A DNA stretch of 64,000 nt from Prosapia bicincta (GCA_036971475.1 JBAIZL010000004.1:73132133-73196132), one strand, 5' to 3'; positions 12,601-24,300 are shown, counted from the first letter of the stretch. The notes: generated from the sequence alone by a model not told the origin. Numbers and translations are program-made.

Positions 12601-13412
12601 TTTTACAAATACTACCCCAAGCCCACAAGGAAATCAAATGATAAATAGCAAGAAATTAGATTAGCAACCAACATATAGATAACAGATTACAATAATTATA
12701 TGAAAAAGAATTGGAAGTAGAATTTGTTATAAATTAAATTAGAAAATAAATAATATTATCAAAATGTACCTTGTAATTGGCATTGAAAAGTTAAATCAAA
12801 TGATGATGAGGGGGGTATAATCTCATCTTCATTGTCATTTTTGATCTCTGTAAGAGAACCTTTTTTATCAGGGATCTCTTCAATTTTAACCATACTTGCT
12901 AATATCTCCTCATCTCTCAATCTTTGGTCCATTTCTTCTTAAAAATGAGAATGACAAAAAATAGAGAAAATATCTCCACATCAGTAGCAAGAGTATTCAA
13001 AAATGATAGATTGCTAATAGAATTTTGTTTACTCAATATTTATTTATTGATAAATAGAGATTCAGTTGTTAGCAAAAGCATTAATTTTAGGCCCTTTTAC
13101 ACTAATTAGATGCACGAAAGTAAAAAAATGTGTTTGCTGTTATGCACATGTGTAACATAACCTCAACGACCGTGATGTTATGTACAGGACTACTTGTCCT
13201 CTTGAATTCTGTTGAATAGGAAGATTAATATTGAACATCTGAACACTAAATTTGCTCCTATCTTGTGATGTTTGGGCAAACTAGAATAGTTTCATAAATT
13301 CAATAACATAGAGACTTTGAAGGGCCAATGGTCAGCAAACTGGTTTGTATGCTCTGTATTAAATAAAACGAGATTAAATTAGGAGTTTCAAGTTCCGTTA
13401 GTCAAGAAAGGG
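9618..13412 (-). mobile_element. Large decayed piggyBac-type element, transposase on the - strand
   Basis: The right end, AAAGGG/TTAA at 13407-13416, and a left CCCTTTGAAGACC at 9618 after TCAA are plausible piggyBac termini, but their similarity is modest (about 11 of 17). A motif CTTTRAAGRSCC..TGGTC..AAAC is repeated in the same orientation at about 10493 and 13315, close to each end of the coding block. The transposase remnant between 10780 and 12920 is clear; the exact ends are uncertain. Confidence 0.5.
10780..12930 (-). pseudogene. piggyBac transposase remnant (second family)
   Basis: Read on the - strand, blocks run in order: an acidic N-terminal segment near 12930-12770, then VIHESNLYAVQQNKLLNLYA and MVYVVKPSWKDYWSTSPYIG (12160-11940). 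Next come LNIQVNNVTRGASVDESIIL and KGCSMLKHYISMKPNKQEYK (11830-11700), the usual LSVDEsMipFKGRSSLKQYMPMKP region with the first catalytic Asp. Last is CDVHLGNKGVHFVEFVSKRS with the Cys-rich tail CGKNGIESRPHSVCKMCKVH (10960-10830). Part of the catalytic middle (11020-11600) is too degraded to follow. The sequence differs enough from the neighbouring element to be a separate family. Confidence 0.7.
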
Positions 13413-13416
13413 TTAA

Positions 13417-14391
13417 AAACCACCACTCATTGCACCAAAATTGCAAAAATGATATATTTAAGTATTATATATGTTGAGATAGTTTAGAAATATATCATTC
13501 GGTTCTTGAATATAATTTGATATTTGTAAATATTTTAACTCTTGAAAATCATCAATTTTGATAAAATCTATAGTAAAAATTATTTTTGAAGAGTTTAAAA
13601 TTAGTTTAAAGCGATATTTATGAGCATGATCTCAGCTCTAAAATTATTTATATTTTACTCCAGTTTTCAACATTCAAGTACCAGTCATATAACTAGAATC
13701 ATAAATATTCTAAATTTTAATGCGTTATAAGTTAGAGCCTATGTTAATAATAAAGAAACATTGCTACACAGTTAATGCAAAGTCAAGATTTAAACTCTAA
13801 TTTATATTTTTAAAAAAAAAACAAAAATTCTCATCAAAAAATAAAATTTCATATCAGTTGTGGCTGAAATCAATGCAACAAAAATTATAAATTACGTAAT
13901 TATACAGTTTTTTTAGTAATCATCAGATAATTCATTCCTATTGCTAGTCTTTCTCCTCTTGATCTATGATTGGAGGACAATTCTGGCGGCTACCACCCTC
14001 TTGTGTTCCACAGGTAGTAAAACAAAATACCCTAACTTTTCGACAGTCACAACTAGTTCCGCATCCTTTTTAATAATTACAAAATATCATTTTTTGCAAC
14101 TATAAGATCTGTTATTTATAGTTTTATTAACCCTAAACTTGTGAGATTTTTTAGTTTAACGGGTAAAGGATAATCAAATTCAAACTTTTAATGGATTTAT
14201 CTTGCTCAACTGACATAAAAAACTGTAGCTAAAAACCTAAATTTTTTTAGTCGAATATTTTACATATCCTTTTTAGTTTTCCAGTTATAAAAAAAACATT
14301 TTTTTAAAATTAAAAAAAATAATTTTAATCATATCTATTTCAAAAATTAAGATCTCTAAGCTGATTAAACATCATGTACATGTAAATTTAT
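13417..14391. other. Intron, nothing recognised
   Basis: Very AT-rich; no coding match, repeat end or RNA gene seen. Confidence 0.5.
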
Positions 14392-15225
14392 AAAAACTTA
14401 CTGAGACAGAACGTTTTTGATCACTATGTGGCGATCTTAATCAATGCTTTCTGCCTGGATTTGTTAGGTTAAGCAATGACAGTATTAAAGGCAGGTTTTT
14501 GACTGTTTTTTTTTATATTGTGCCATAGTTTGTCTTTTGTTGTGGTGTTTGTGTATCTTGGGGATGAACAACACATAGAAAACACCAAGACACACACAAA
14601 CAATACACATGTACACCCAATCATTTACTGGCACAGATACGTCGATGATAACATAACACTATATAGAGGCAACACTCAACAATGCTAAAAAAACTCCTCA
14701 CCTGCAATAACAAAATACACCCAAAACTCTGCTTCACCTCAGAGATTTAAACCAACCGATCCCTTAACTTCCTTGACCCTATCATAACATAAAGTCACAC
14801 ACAAAAACACAGCTTCAACATTTACAGGAAACCTACAACGACAGACAGACTTATCCACAACACCTCAAACCACAAAGAGTCGAGGAACACAAACAGAACA
14901 CCAACTCAGCATTTTACAATCACATAAAAGAAACAGGACACTAATACACAGTCATTTACCATAACCAAGATATCTTACACATCAACATAAAATTACCACA
15001 TCCCAACACACTAGAACAATATAAAATTTACAAATACACAAAAACACTAAGTACAAACATATTAAACGAACAAACCCAATACAAATCACACATACTCTTT
15101 GATACTATCGAAAAATTGCCTTTGTAACTGTCACCGCTTAACCTAACAAATCCAAGCAGAAGGCACTGATAAAGATCGCTACATAGTGACCAAAAACGTC
15201 TCAGTAAGTTTCTACAAAATTTAAA
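14392..15225 (+). mobile_element. Penelope-like retroelement remnant between inverted terminal arms
   Basis: Arms of about 105 bases at 14392-14500 and 15115-15225 are inverted copies of each other; the right arm contains gcttaacctaacaaatccaa and ctcagtaagtttc. Between them, on the + strand, lies a decayed reverse transcriptase end. Penelope-type elements are known for LTR-like terminal repeats that can be inverted and that often carry hammerhead ribozymes; both arms here contain a hammerhead-like core (see findings). The GIY-YIG endonuclease and most of the RT are missing. Confidence 0.65.
14720..14990 (+). pseudogene. Penelope-type reverse transcriptase fragment
   Basis: Two blocks in different frames fit the C-terminal RT of Penelope-like elements: SLNFLDPIIT (family pattern N-F-L-D-L-T-I) and HSFNIYRKPTTTDRLIHNTS, followed by NHKES (family pattern F-x-I-Y-R-K-P-T-x-T-D-x-x-I-x-x-x-S-x-H-P). 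A frameshift and stops separate them. The strand composition is markedly A/C-rich, unlike the surrounding intron. Confidence 0.65.
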
Positions 15226-16713
15226 GTTCGGATAGTCATAAACTAATGTAAAAGTGATTAAGTTTCAGCAAGCGTAATGGACTACAAAATTCAAGAGATG
15301 AATATATTGTTGGAAAATAAATAAAGTTATTTATGATTGAATTATGTTAAACTTTTATTATGACGAAGCAAATGGTTCCATTTTTGTTATTCTGAAAAAT
15401 GGACTCAACCATTATATTTTCATCATAATGCTGTTAATTTTTATGCTAAATACTTATCAAAGCTAATTTTAAAGATATTTTGAGGCTTTGGAAAAATACT
15501 TTTATGAATTTTCTTTGAAAAATAAACCAATTTGTGTTAGTTAACATTAAAAGATTCAAATTCAGTTACCTTTGAGATATAACTCAGATGGTATTACTAC
15601 TACAAAAGTTCTAAAATTAGGAATATTTTTGATATTTTATAAACTTATAAGTTTATAAAAACATATTTGGTAAAATCTAAAGTTTTTGTATTATTAATGA
15701 AAAATCATTCAAAAAGATGAATTTATAATGTAAATTCAACACTTTCAATCATGAATAACTCCAAAACCATAATTTTACAAAACAAATGTGTATAGAACAT
15801 TGTTTTTATTACAATTCGTTTTTGACCAATTTTTGGGGCAATTTGAATTTTAATTGTTAACACTGCCAATAAAGCGTTGCATCCACCTCTAGAATAGAAG
15901 CTCACGTCAGTACAATATAATTTGATCCTTTCAGACACTATCTAAATACTATCAAAACTTCATGTCAATTTTGTGTTCCTTGAAAGAATTGCAAGGAAAA
16001 CCATCAAACATGACTAAATGTAATCAGGATGTCAAAATACTGCTTACTGGAATATGTGTTCCCACTCTAGATAACAAAGTCACTTTTAGTTTTCTTTGGC
16101 ATTTTAAATGAAATACATATTCCTGATAGTACCAAAGAGAGTTTCAAAATCATTTGGGAAACGTGAAAGTGAAGCTTATAGGATGTGGAAATTTTACATC
16201 CAATCATTAATTTTTGTTTAACCGTGGTTATATATAACCAGTGAAATGATTTTTACAAATTCAGATTTGGCAATAAATGGAATGTGATTTATATTTTATG
16301 CTTTAAGGTATATTCATAAATGTGGAATACCTTTAAGTTTTTGATATTTTTATGTTGGTTTTTTTGGCCATCTTTAAAGGCATAAAGAAGTAAAGTTTAA
16401 TTCTCAACATTACTTCTATGTTATAATTCTAAGCACATTGCTTGCTTTTCAGAGCTTGGATTTTATAAATGGCTACCCTTTGTCAGAAACATTTTTTGTT
16501 CATTACACAGGTTTGTTTACAGTTGCCATTTTATTTTACATTTTGCTCGAATTGGAATTTACACAAGAACAGATAAATCAGTTTATATCTAATTTTTAAA
16601 CCAAGCCACTCTAACTGGCTGTTACAGAATTAAATGGTAGTCAAACGGGTTATATCTCTTGTGTTTTGATTTATTGATGCAACTGGATATTACAAATATT
16701 GTTTTGTTTTTAG
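15226..16713. other. Intron, nothing recognised
   Basis: AT-rich intron up to the acceptor of the first FN3 exon. No coding match or repeat structure found. Confidence 0.5.
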
Positions 16714-16823
16714 ATATTCCTCATGTAAACATAGATGTTGTTAAATCTGTTGGAGCCCGTAGGATATTCTTAAACTGGACAGTCAATGATGGGAATGAAC
16801 CCATACAGCAATATTTTATTCAG
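16714..16823 (+). CDS. Ptp69D: Ptp69D-like exon b: first half of FN3-1
   Basis: Acceptor ttttgtttttag, donor caggtaaat. Bases AT complete the split GAT codon left by exon a, giving ...VLDIPHVNIDVV. The frame then reads GARRIFLNWTVNDGNEPIQQ, with the conserved FN3 strand B/C tryptophan and a proline-containing turn (NEPIQQYFIQ). It ends in phase 0 at the exact codon where exon c begins. A 12.5 kb intron separates it from the Ig exon. Confidence 0.88.
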
Positions 16824-16884
16824 GTAAATATTATAAGTAAAATCAGGTAAAACTTTGAAAAACTGAATAAATTGCTCTTTAATA

Positions 16885-17344
16885 CAGTTAACTCCCTATA
16901 ACCCGACCCCTATAGTGACCTGGCGTTTTTGTCAAGGACAGAATCCATATGTAAACATAACTTGTATATATTTCACTGCATGTCTATGTAAATGATTAAG
17001 TGACCTTCACACCGCTCGATTATATTTGTGTAGCTTGTGATATCTAAACGATTTTTAGCCGTATGTGTTTACAGTAGTTATCTACAGTGACTATTACTGA
17101 TGTGCAAGTGAACAATACCGTTGCGGTGTAAATGGAAACATATTAAAATTTTTGTTTTTATTGTTAAAGATAAGGTAACCCTTTATTGTAATGTACAGAC
17201 CAGTACATTCATTCAAGTACAGTACAGGACTGTTTTCCTTATTTTTGGGCAATACACATAAATATTGTTCTCTGTGCATTGTGTTTCTAATGAACCCTCC
17301 AGTAATCTCAGTCCCATATCTGCTGGATTAGTGAGAGTTTACTG
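16885..17344. mobile_element. Small non-autonomous pogo/Tigger-like element
   Basis: Flanked by TA at 16883-16884 and 17345-17346. The ends CAGTTAACTCCCTATAACCC and, inverted, CAGTAAACTCTCACTAATCC form imperfect terminal inverted repeats starting CAGT. The 460-base body has no coding capacity that I recognise. Confidence 0.6.
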
Positions 17345-17597
17345 TAATATATTTTTTTTTACTTTATTTGATGGCAGTTGTGAATAAAATATTTTAATGA
17401 TCTATTGCCTTCCTGCTTTCCTAGTTATTCCTTTAATTTAATGTAGGATATATGTAATTTTGTGTGTGTGTCTATACAGTAGTCTCAATAATTCGACGTG
17501 AATAGAACCGAAACCCCCTTGAATTACCGAAAACTCGAATTACACGGATAAGGTTCCTAAGCATTAGAAAAAATAGGACTTTTAATGAACCCTAATA

Positions 17598-17799
17598 CAA
17601 TAAAACCCCTCATATCCAGATCAATGTGGCAACAGCCTGAATCTGATTTACTAATAGCGGTAATAAAGACCAGTCCAGATAATCATGAGTGTCATCATTG
17701 TTTAATTGATTTGTATGCTTCAAGAGAGTTTATTTTCTAATATGTCACGCTCAAAACTAGAGATTATGTCCAGAGGGCAGGATATGAATGATTTTACTG
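17598..17799. mobile_element. 202-base TA-flanked element nested in the Tigger copy
   Basis: Ends CAATAAAACCCCTCATATCC and, inverted, CAGTAAAATCATTCATATCC, with TA on both sides (17596-17597, 17800-17801). Its left 45 bases resemble the right end of the element at 39613-40297 (shared CCAGATCAATGTGGC and ACAGCC), so both belong to one family. Confidence 0.75.
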
Positions 17800-17889
17800 T
17801 ACTATAATTAAGAATGCACAAAATAAGTTTATATAATTTCATTGATTACAGTACTTACATAAATTTAATGTTACTTTAAATTACATTTT

Positions 17890-18741
17890 TCATCACGGTT
17901 GCTACATTTTTTGGAAAAAGTTGTGAAGAGTCTTCTGCGTCTGCTTGTCAAAGTTCTCTATCCATCCAAGCAGCTCTTTGGTTTTTATATGAAACTGACA
18001 ATGCTGCATGGAAATGTTTCTAAACGCCTGCTGCTTTGATGATTTGTTTATAACAACGAGCTTATGTTTATGATTTCCCGTTGCATTCTAACAAGCTAAG
18101 ACAGTTATCCTCTCCTTAATTTTCTTGTGACTGGGAGCTGCACATTTTTTTGTGAGAAGCAAAAGTTTTTGATGGAAGCATTTTAAAATTCAGTCCTGTT
18201 TCATCACAGTTGTAAAGTTGATCAAGAGAGAGATTTTATTTTTTTAATATGTTTTTGAGATTCTTCACAAAAATTTACAACAGCGCCCGAATGAGCAGGC
18301 AGTCGTTCTCTGCGCACATTTAATTGTCACACTCCATGCCTCTTCTTCCATCGGTCTATCCAGCCTACACTAGCAATAAAATCATCCAAAGTAATGCTTT
18401 TTCCTGAAGCATTAGTCCTGTGATTAGACTTCCTTTACTTCTCTGTTGGCAAAACCAAAGTAACAGCGCCTTACTTGTACTGCTATCTCTGATTTCTTTA
18501 TCAGTTTTATTGTTTGTAATAGGGACCTATCTTTTGAACACTTTGCATTACAAAACGTTTTAATTTTTGCCCTGTTTTGCTGCCAGTCACCGACAGTCAC
18601 TTCACCAATACTATATTCAGCTGCAAGTATTTTTATTGTCTTCCCTTTATCTAACCTTCTAATTGCTTCCAACTTTGTTTGCACGGAAACAAACTTCCTT
18701 TTACTACTTCTTTCACTCATCTGATCACAGATACGCTTCAC
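17890..18741 (-). pseudogene. Tigger/CENP-B-type transposase remnant
   Basis: The N-terminus is intact for about 100 codons: MSERSSKRKFVSVQTKLEAI, RRLDKGKTIKILAAEYSIGE, VTVGDWQQNRAKIK, the CENP-B/Psq-type helix-turn-helix. Later, in shifting frames, come SITLDDFIASVGWIDRWKKR (second DNA-binding helix-turn-helix), LYNCDETGLNFKMLPSKTFA (the DETG/LP motif of pogo-family DDE domains, first catalytic Asp) and NQRAAWMDRE. The copy is disrupted by several stops and frameshifts. Confidence 0.75.
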
Positions 18742-18934
18742 TATAGACTGAGGACCAGCAATAACAAAAACAACAACGGAATGGGGAGGAAGAAAAATAC
18801 CATATTGATATAAACTCTTCTTGGAAGCCTTACTTATTTTCTTTCAAATAGATAAAATAAGCTCAAATAGAAATAGGCTTGAATTATACAGAAGCTCAAA
18901 ATATCAGGACTCGGAATATCGAGACTCTACTTGT

Positions 18935-18935
<1 letters not shown>

Positions 18936-18996
<61 letters not shown>
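18936..18996. repeat. (AT)n microsatellite
   Basis: About 30 AT units between the end of the Tigger copy and the first foldback element. Confidence 0.95.
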
Positions 18997-19000
<4 letters not shown>

Positions 19001-19395
19001 AGATTTTTTGGACTAGGAGACTGACAGACTTACCTTGGTAAGAGTCCACTCTGTAGTCTTGAAATAGAAACACATAAAAGCACTTAACCAATGATATATT
19101 TCAACCACACAGTGGTCTTTGTCAATCGATGAGAAAGCACAAAAAGAAATATGAGAAAATGAAATTAAAAAAATAAAATTAAAAAATTTTTTTATTTTTT
19201 TTTTATTTTCTCATATTTCTTTTTGTGTTTTCTCTTTGATTGACAAAGACCACTGTGTGGTTGAAATATATCATTGGTTAAGTGCTTTTATGTGTTTCTA
19301 TTTCACGACTACAGAGTGGACTCTTACCAAGGTAAGTCTGTCAGTCTCCTAGTCCAAAAAATCTAAATAATCTTTACCAACCAAAACTAACCTAT
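19001..19395. repeat. Foldback element, family A, copy 1
   Basis: Two arms of about 165 bases (19001-19165 and 19200-19364) are inverted copies separated by an A/T-rich loop. The arm begins agattttttggactaggag and contains cttaccttggtaagagtcc and ccacacagtgg. An extra tail, taaataatctttaccaacca, follows the right arm. It lies between (AT)n tracts. Family copies occur at 28778, 29741, 35465 and 47919. The arms carry a hammerhead-like core and a strong splice-donor sequence (see findings). Confidence 0.9.
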
Positions 19396-19435
19396 ATATA
19401 TATATATACATACACATATATTTCACAAAACAATA

Positions 19436-19640
19436 ATAATATAACTTTATTATTATTAATTGTAAACAATATTTTCCACCCACTAAGTGCAATAATTTTA
19501 CCTTATGCGATGAGGCACCTTTCGGTCACTTGACCATTGTCGAATCACTCGATGTGCCTCATCACATAAGGTAAAATTATTGCACTATTATTGCGTTAGT
19601 GGTGGAAAAAAACTGTTTACAATAAATAATAATAACTTCA
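19436..19640. repeat. Foldback element, family B
   Basis: Left arm 19436-19517 and right arm 19554-19640 are inverted copies: gtgcaataattttaccttat against ataaggtaaaattattgcac, extended by attttccacc against ggtggaaaa and tgtaaaca against tgtttaca. The loop is about 36 bases. The flank caacggaaaaataatggaca (19651) recurs at 30353 beside another (AT)n tract, so this is probably part of a repeat that also occurs there. Confidence 0.85.
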
Positions 19641-19679
19641 TAAAGTCAGTGCAACGGAAAAATAATGGACAACGTGAAA

Positions 19680-19684
<5 letters not shown>

Positions 19685-19732
<48 letters not shown>
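19685..19732. repeat. (AT)n microsatellite 25 bases before exon c
   Basis: About 24 AT units, ending close to the polypyrimidine tract of exon c. Confidence 0.95.
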
Positions 19733-19735
<3 letters not shown>

Positions 19736-19757
19736 GATTCATTGTTTCTTGTTTTAG

Positions 19758-19944
19758 CATTTAAAAAATGGAACAGACCAACAGTGGACATATTATGCAG
19801 AACAAATAGGAGGTGGCAATACCAGTTATATTGTAAAAAATTTGGAGCCCGATACAGCTTATAGATTGAAACTGCAACCCCGAAACAGTATAGGCATGGG
19901 AAATATATATGAATTGACAGATTTTGTTCGTACTCTTAAAAGAG
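19758..19944 (+). CDS. Ptp69D: Ptp69D-like exon c: second half of FN3-1
   Basis: The acceptor is cttgttttag and the donor aaagaggtaaat. The exon starts in phase 0 after YFIQ and reads HLKNGTDQQWTYYAEQ, then the FN3 strand E/F hallmark VKNLEPDTAYRLKLQPRNSIG (L-x-P-x-T-x-Y-x-x-x-x-x-x-x-N-x-x-G), and ends at ...FVRTLKR plus the first base of a codon. There is no usable internal Met, so it is found only by splicing logic. An (AT)n tract ends about 25 bases before the acceptor, and two foldback elements lie just upstream. Confidence 0.9.
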
Positions 19945-21090
19945 GTAAATAATAATATCTAAATATAATATAAAGTATATAGAATATAATATTGATACTA
20001 TTTATGTTCACATAGTTTCTGGTATATTTTAACTAATCATTTCCATTCAAATGTCGTGGGAGGTCAAATTTCAGTGATTGAAATTATATCATGCTATTTT
20101 GAAGTAAATATTTCATTTAATAATAATCATTCTAATAGTTTCTGAAAAAAATATATATTCTGCTCGCTGTTTGTTTTATATGAGAACATGGTTTTCAATT
20201 CTTTGTTGCTGTAAAATTTGTGGGCTATGACTGCTGAAACAATTTAGAAGAAAGTCAATTGTACAGGTTTCACTTGTACAGGAGATATTGAATTCTCTTA
20301 TAAATACTTTTTAGCTAAGGTGACCAGTCAGTATGGCCATTATCATTTATGAAGGATAGAAAAAGGTTATAAATGTAATTAGAGTTAAAATATTGACACA
20401 AATTCCCTAGTAGAGGATATAACATGAACATATCATAACATTTCAAGGCTTCATACCTAGAGTAGATGTATTATGGACAAAATAGAGTCTACCTTTAACA
20501 TCCTCTATAATAAATAAACAGTTTTATTTTAAATAAATAATGTTTAAAAAACTCATATGAAATGGTGTTATTTTTAACTTTATTTTATCTTAGGCCACTA
20601 AATATATATTTTTAAGTATATGAAGTGACAGAGCACATATCATTTTTTGGTATTGGGGATATTTGTTTTGATTTTGTCATAATAATGAGAGCTTATTTAA
20701 ACTAGGGAATTAATAACAACATACTTCTAATTTTATCTAACAACTGCTTCATATTATTAATATGCATTTTAACATTAAAACCTACTCTCAATTTAAAAAT
20801 CTGTCTAATTATTATTTTTTAAATTAAATTAAACTAATTCTAGTTTTTAATTTTCAAGTCTTGTGTTTAATAAATTACTATGAAAATTTGCATTTATATT
20901 TTCAAACTGCTTTTAATAAAGACATTTTATATTTTAAAATTAAAAAATTTGCTTTTTGAAACACAATTCATATAGCTTTGACATTGCAAACAAACATATT
21001 ATACATTTCTATTGACATACCTCAAACATGCAATAGTTATTTTTATATAAATTGATTGTAACATACATTCTTATAATCATTATATTGTAG
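19945..21090. other. Intron, nothing recognised
   Basis: AT-rich intron between the FN3-1 and FN3-2 exons; no repeat or coding feature seen. Confidence 0.5.
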
Positions 21091-21308
21091 ATCCAGATTT
21101 TATACCAAACATCTCACTGAAAGGTGTTGCTCCTGATGGTATAAATATTGGCTGGTCTTTACCTCCTTCAGACATGAAGGATCACGTCCATTACTACCAG
21201 ATTGTACTGTACAACAACAAAACCCATAAAGAAGCGGTGAATCCTGCTGAGAGTGTCAATAGTTTCATGTTTGTTGACTTACAGAGTGCTACTACGTATT
21301 ACTTTAAG
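21091..21308 (+). CDS. Ptp69D: Ptp69D-like exon d: most of FN3-2
   Basis: Acceptor atattgtag; donor tttaaggtactt. AT completes a GAT codon, giving DPDFIPNISLKGVAPDG and then INIGWSLPPSDMKDHVHYY, with the conserved FN3 Trp and a Pro-Pro turn, and finally VDLQSATTYYFK, the strand E/F motif ending at the tyrosine. It ends in phase 0 and is finished by exon e, whose sequence begins VAACSEY. Confidence 0.9.
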
Positions 21309-24300
21309 GTACTTACATTAAAAGATACATCAGTGTTGTATTTAAGCATGTGTTTATATTTTATGTATTTTTTAGTATGTCTGGAACATATTCTCAAGTC
21401 ATTGTTTAATTTTAGCCCTAGTGTTTCCTATCTAAGTTTCTTTTTTGGCCCGTGCTTCGCCACAATATGTAAATTGATCAAAACATCTGAATGTATAGGA
21501 CCAAACATTTTTCAAATTTGTTCAAGTTTTTCTTTTATTTGCTCTTAGGCATGTTTGTTGATATACACTTTATAAACCATTTCATAATTGATCTATTTCC
21601 AATATCAATATGACTAGTTTTTTTTTTGCTGTTATTTAACACACATCACTGCAGGTGTTGTCAACATGTTATCATTTCAATTTCCTTTTGTTTGGTAATA
21701 ATGACAAGTACTCGCCATTTTCTTTTTTCTCCTTCCCTTTTGTCTCCCTTGCAGAAACTGCATGTTGCAGTACCAGTTGCCATTTAAGATTTTTTCTTTT
21801 GGTCAATTCTGCTGAAAGAAAACTTAATATTGAGAAAGTGAAGGTTAAAATGAAAATGCTATGATAAATCACAGGTTAATTAAAATTATATTTTCTGATA
21901 AATCTCGTCACCCGTTAAAGACTCAGCTCTAACATTGTCCTGTACTTTAACTGTTTGAAATTGCATTAAACTCCAAAAGTGGGAAAATGTCACCTATATC
22001 TCTTAACTTCTCATAGCCTTTATTTTGCAGTACATTATATTTAGAAAAATACGTGAAACACAATAATGAAGAGCGATGTAGGGTCATCTTGTTTTATATA
22101 TTACTTGGCAACTGTTGGAAATAATTTTAAGAAACAAACAAGGGTTCTAACACTTAAAACTAAGATCAATCGAAACTTAAGGAACCTTATCAGAAGCTCC
22201 TAAAATGGATTTAGGAGCAATACTATGAAATAGAGTTTTGATCCTTGGTTGGAAGGCTTGATTAGGCTATTTGGTCAAATGCCAGCCACCTAGGCCAGGT
22301 GTGACAAAATACTGCTTCAGATAATGTTTTAAAGTTGAATATAATCATGCAAAAACATGATAAATAATACTGGTTTGCTTATGATTGCTCATTTAAAATT
22401 GGTTGAATATAAATATAAAATATTTATTTATAATGATGGGTTCTGCTTTTATTATACATTTAATATTTACAATGTTTTTTATTCTATTCAAAATGGTTCA
22501 TTTAAATTAGTTAAATATTTAAGAAATAATTATATGACGGGTATTTCTATCACCATATTTAACATTGAAGTTATTTATTGGTTAAAAAAGGTTTAGCACC
22601 ATTTTAAAAATAATTTTAAATAAAGTTATTTATAAGTTATATAATCTGCGTTAATAATAAATTATTTTTAAGTAGGAAATATTATGTGATATAGTTTTCT
22701 GTTATAATCTAGAATTGGTTTTTTTCTGTACTACACACTAATATACTGCATAGAAATGTGTAAAAGAGAATTGTGCACTGCTACGCTATATTATGAAAAT
22801 ATAACTGATTCCGTTTATTTATATTGTGTATCAATCATCATATTTACTACATACTGCATATTGCAACATTGGTTGGAAAACTCCCGAGAGCTCCTTTTGA
22901 AGCATGATGATGATTCAAAGACACGGATACTTATTCTCTTCTGCTGAATGTGTGTGCAACAGGGAAACTGTTCTATTAACAAACAAACTGCAATCCATCC
23001 TACAGCTCATTTAGTGCAACGAAATTTAGAAAAGTGAAAAGTCTTTAGTAGATAATTTATAAAATTTACTAAAACTTGCTCATCAGCAACATAACTGAGC
23101 CATTAACAGAGTGGTGCTAATTTTATTCCTATTTGAAGTGAATTTTCACCACGGATGTTCACAGGTTTGTTTTTATGTGATTATATATTAGAGTAAAAAA
23201 AATGTCTTTACTGAGTTATATAAAGAGTATGTGGATACTTAAAAAAGGGATTTAAGTACCTTTAATTTAAAAAATGTGAAGGGGATAAATGTTTATAACA
23301 ACATCCTAAAGATATTTTTGACTGTGACTTCTGGGATTGTTGTTTGTAAATTATTTTTCTTGAGAGATAACTGCCATAGTCTTAAGAAATATAAATTTGA
23401 TTGTTTTGGGGAAGTTTTTTTTAATTTGATTTTGTATCAGAAAGTACTGTATTTTATCACATATTCCACCCCCATGTGTAAACCAGACCCAAATGTGTTT
23501 GCACTTTATTTAGAAAACATTTTTTGGTAAAAATGTGGATTTAGAGAAAAAATTATGTCTTACCTCTATTAATGGACACCTAGATAATAATTTCCAATGC
23601 TTTGGGCAAAATAACTGGATAACCAATAACTTTTGTAATATATTACCTCAGAATATTAAAATTCTGAGCGTTGTTTCCTAAAATAAATTTGCAGAATCAG
23701 TTGAATCGTGGAATCAGTTGAATCATTTTAATCCGTGATCTTTCTAATTTTCAAATAACCCCAATAGAAATCTGTTTTTAAGACCAATATTAGGAGTTAT
23801 TTTATGTAAAGAAAGCCTGAAATTTAAGGCATATGTTTAGGATTACTTGGATATGCTAAGCATTACCAAATGATGGGTTTAACATCAGGATGACGGATAT
23901 TTCCAATAGTTCGTAACTCATGCCTAAAATTTTTTTTTTTACATCAATTTTTTCTTTTACGTAGTCAAATGCATTATACTTTTGCTGCATTATAATTATG
24001 GGGTAAACTGAAACTTTAGGTCTAAATTTGTTCAATAATTTTTGTAATATAAGAGAGTTTGGGATTAAAAATATAAACATTTGTGAAAAAATATTTATTC
24101 ATGACACCAATTGATAAAAGTGTTAGAATTAATATGATTAAAATAACAATAACATTAAGATAAACATTTACTATACCTAATAATATATTTGACATATTTT
24201 TTTAATCAGAATATTTTGTTTCATAAATATAGAATGATTTCTGGGCATCAACTTCTAAATTATGCTTCCACAAACTGTAGGCCTTGAATTTAATAGAACA

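Larger units (their letters stand above)
17477..18938 (-). mobile_element. Tigger-like (pogo group) DNA transposon
   Basis: The left end CAGTAGTCTCAATAATTCGA follows TA (17475-17476). The right end, read inward, is CAAGTAGAGTCTCGATATTC and merges with an (AT)n tract, so its last bases are uncertain. The transposase remnant runs on the - strand. A smaller TA-flanked element (17598-17799) is inserted inside it. Confidence 0.75.

Noticed and set aside
21174..21548. Open frame running past the exon d donor
   Set aside because: Residues after YYFK (21308) are intron translation; the GT donor and phase match to exon e define the true end.
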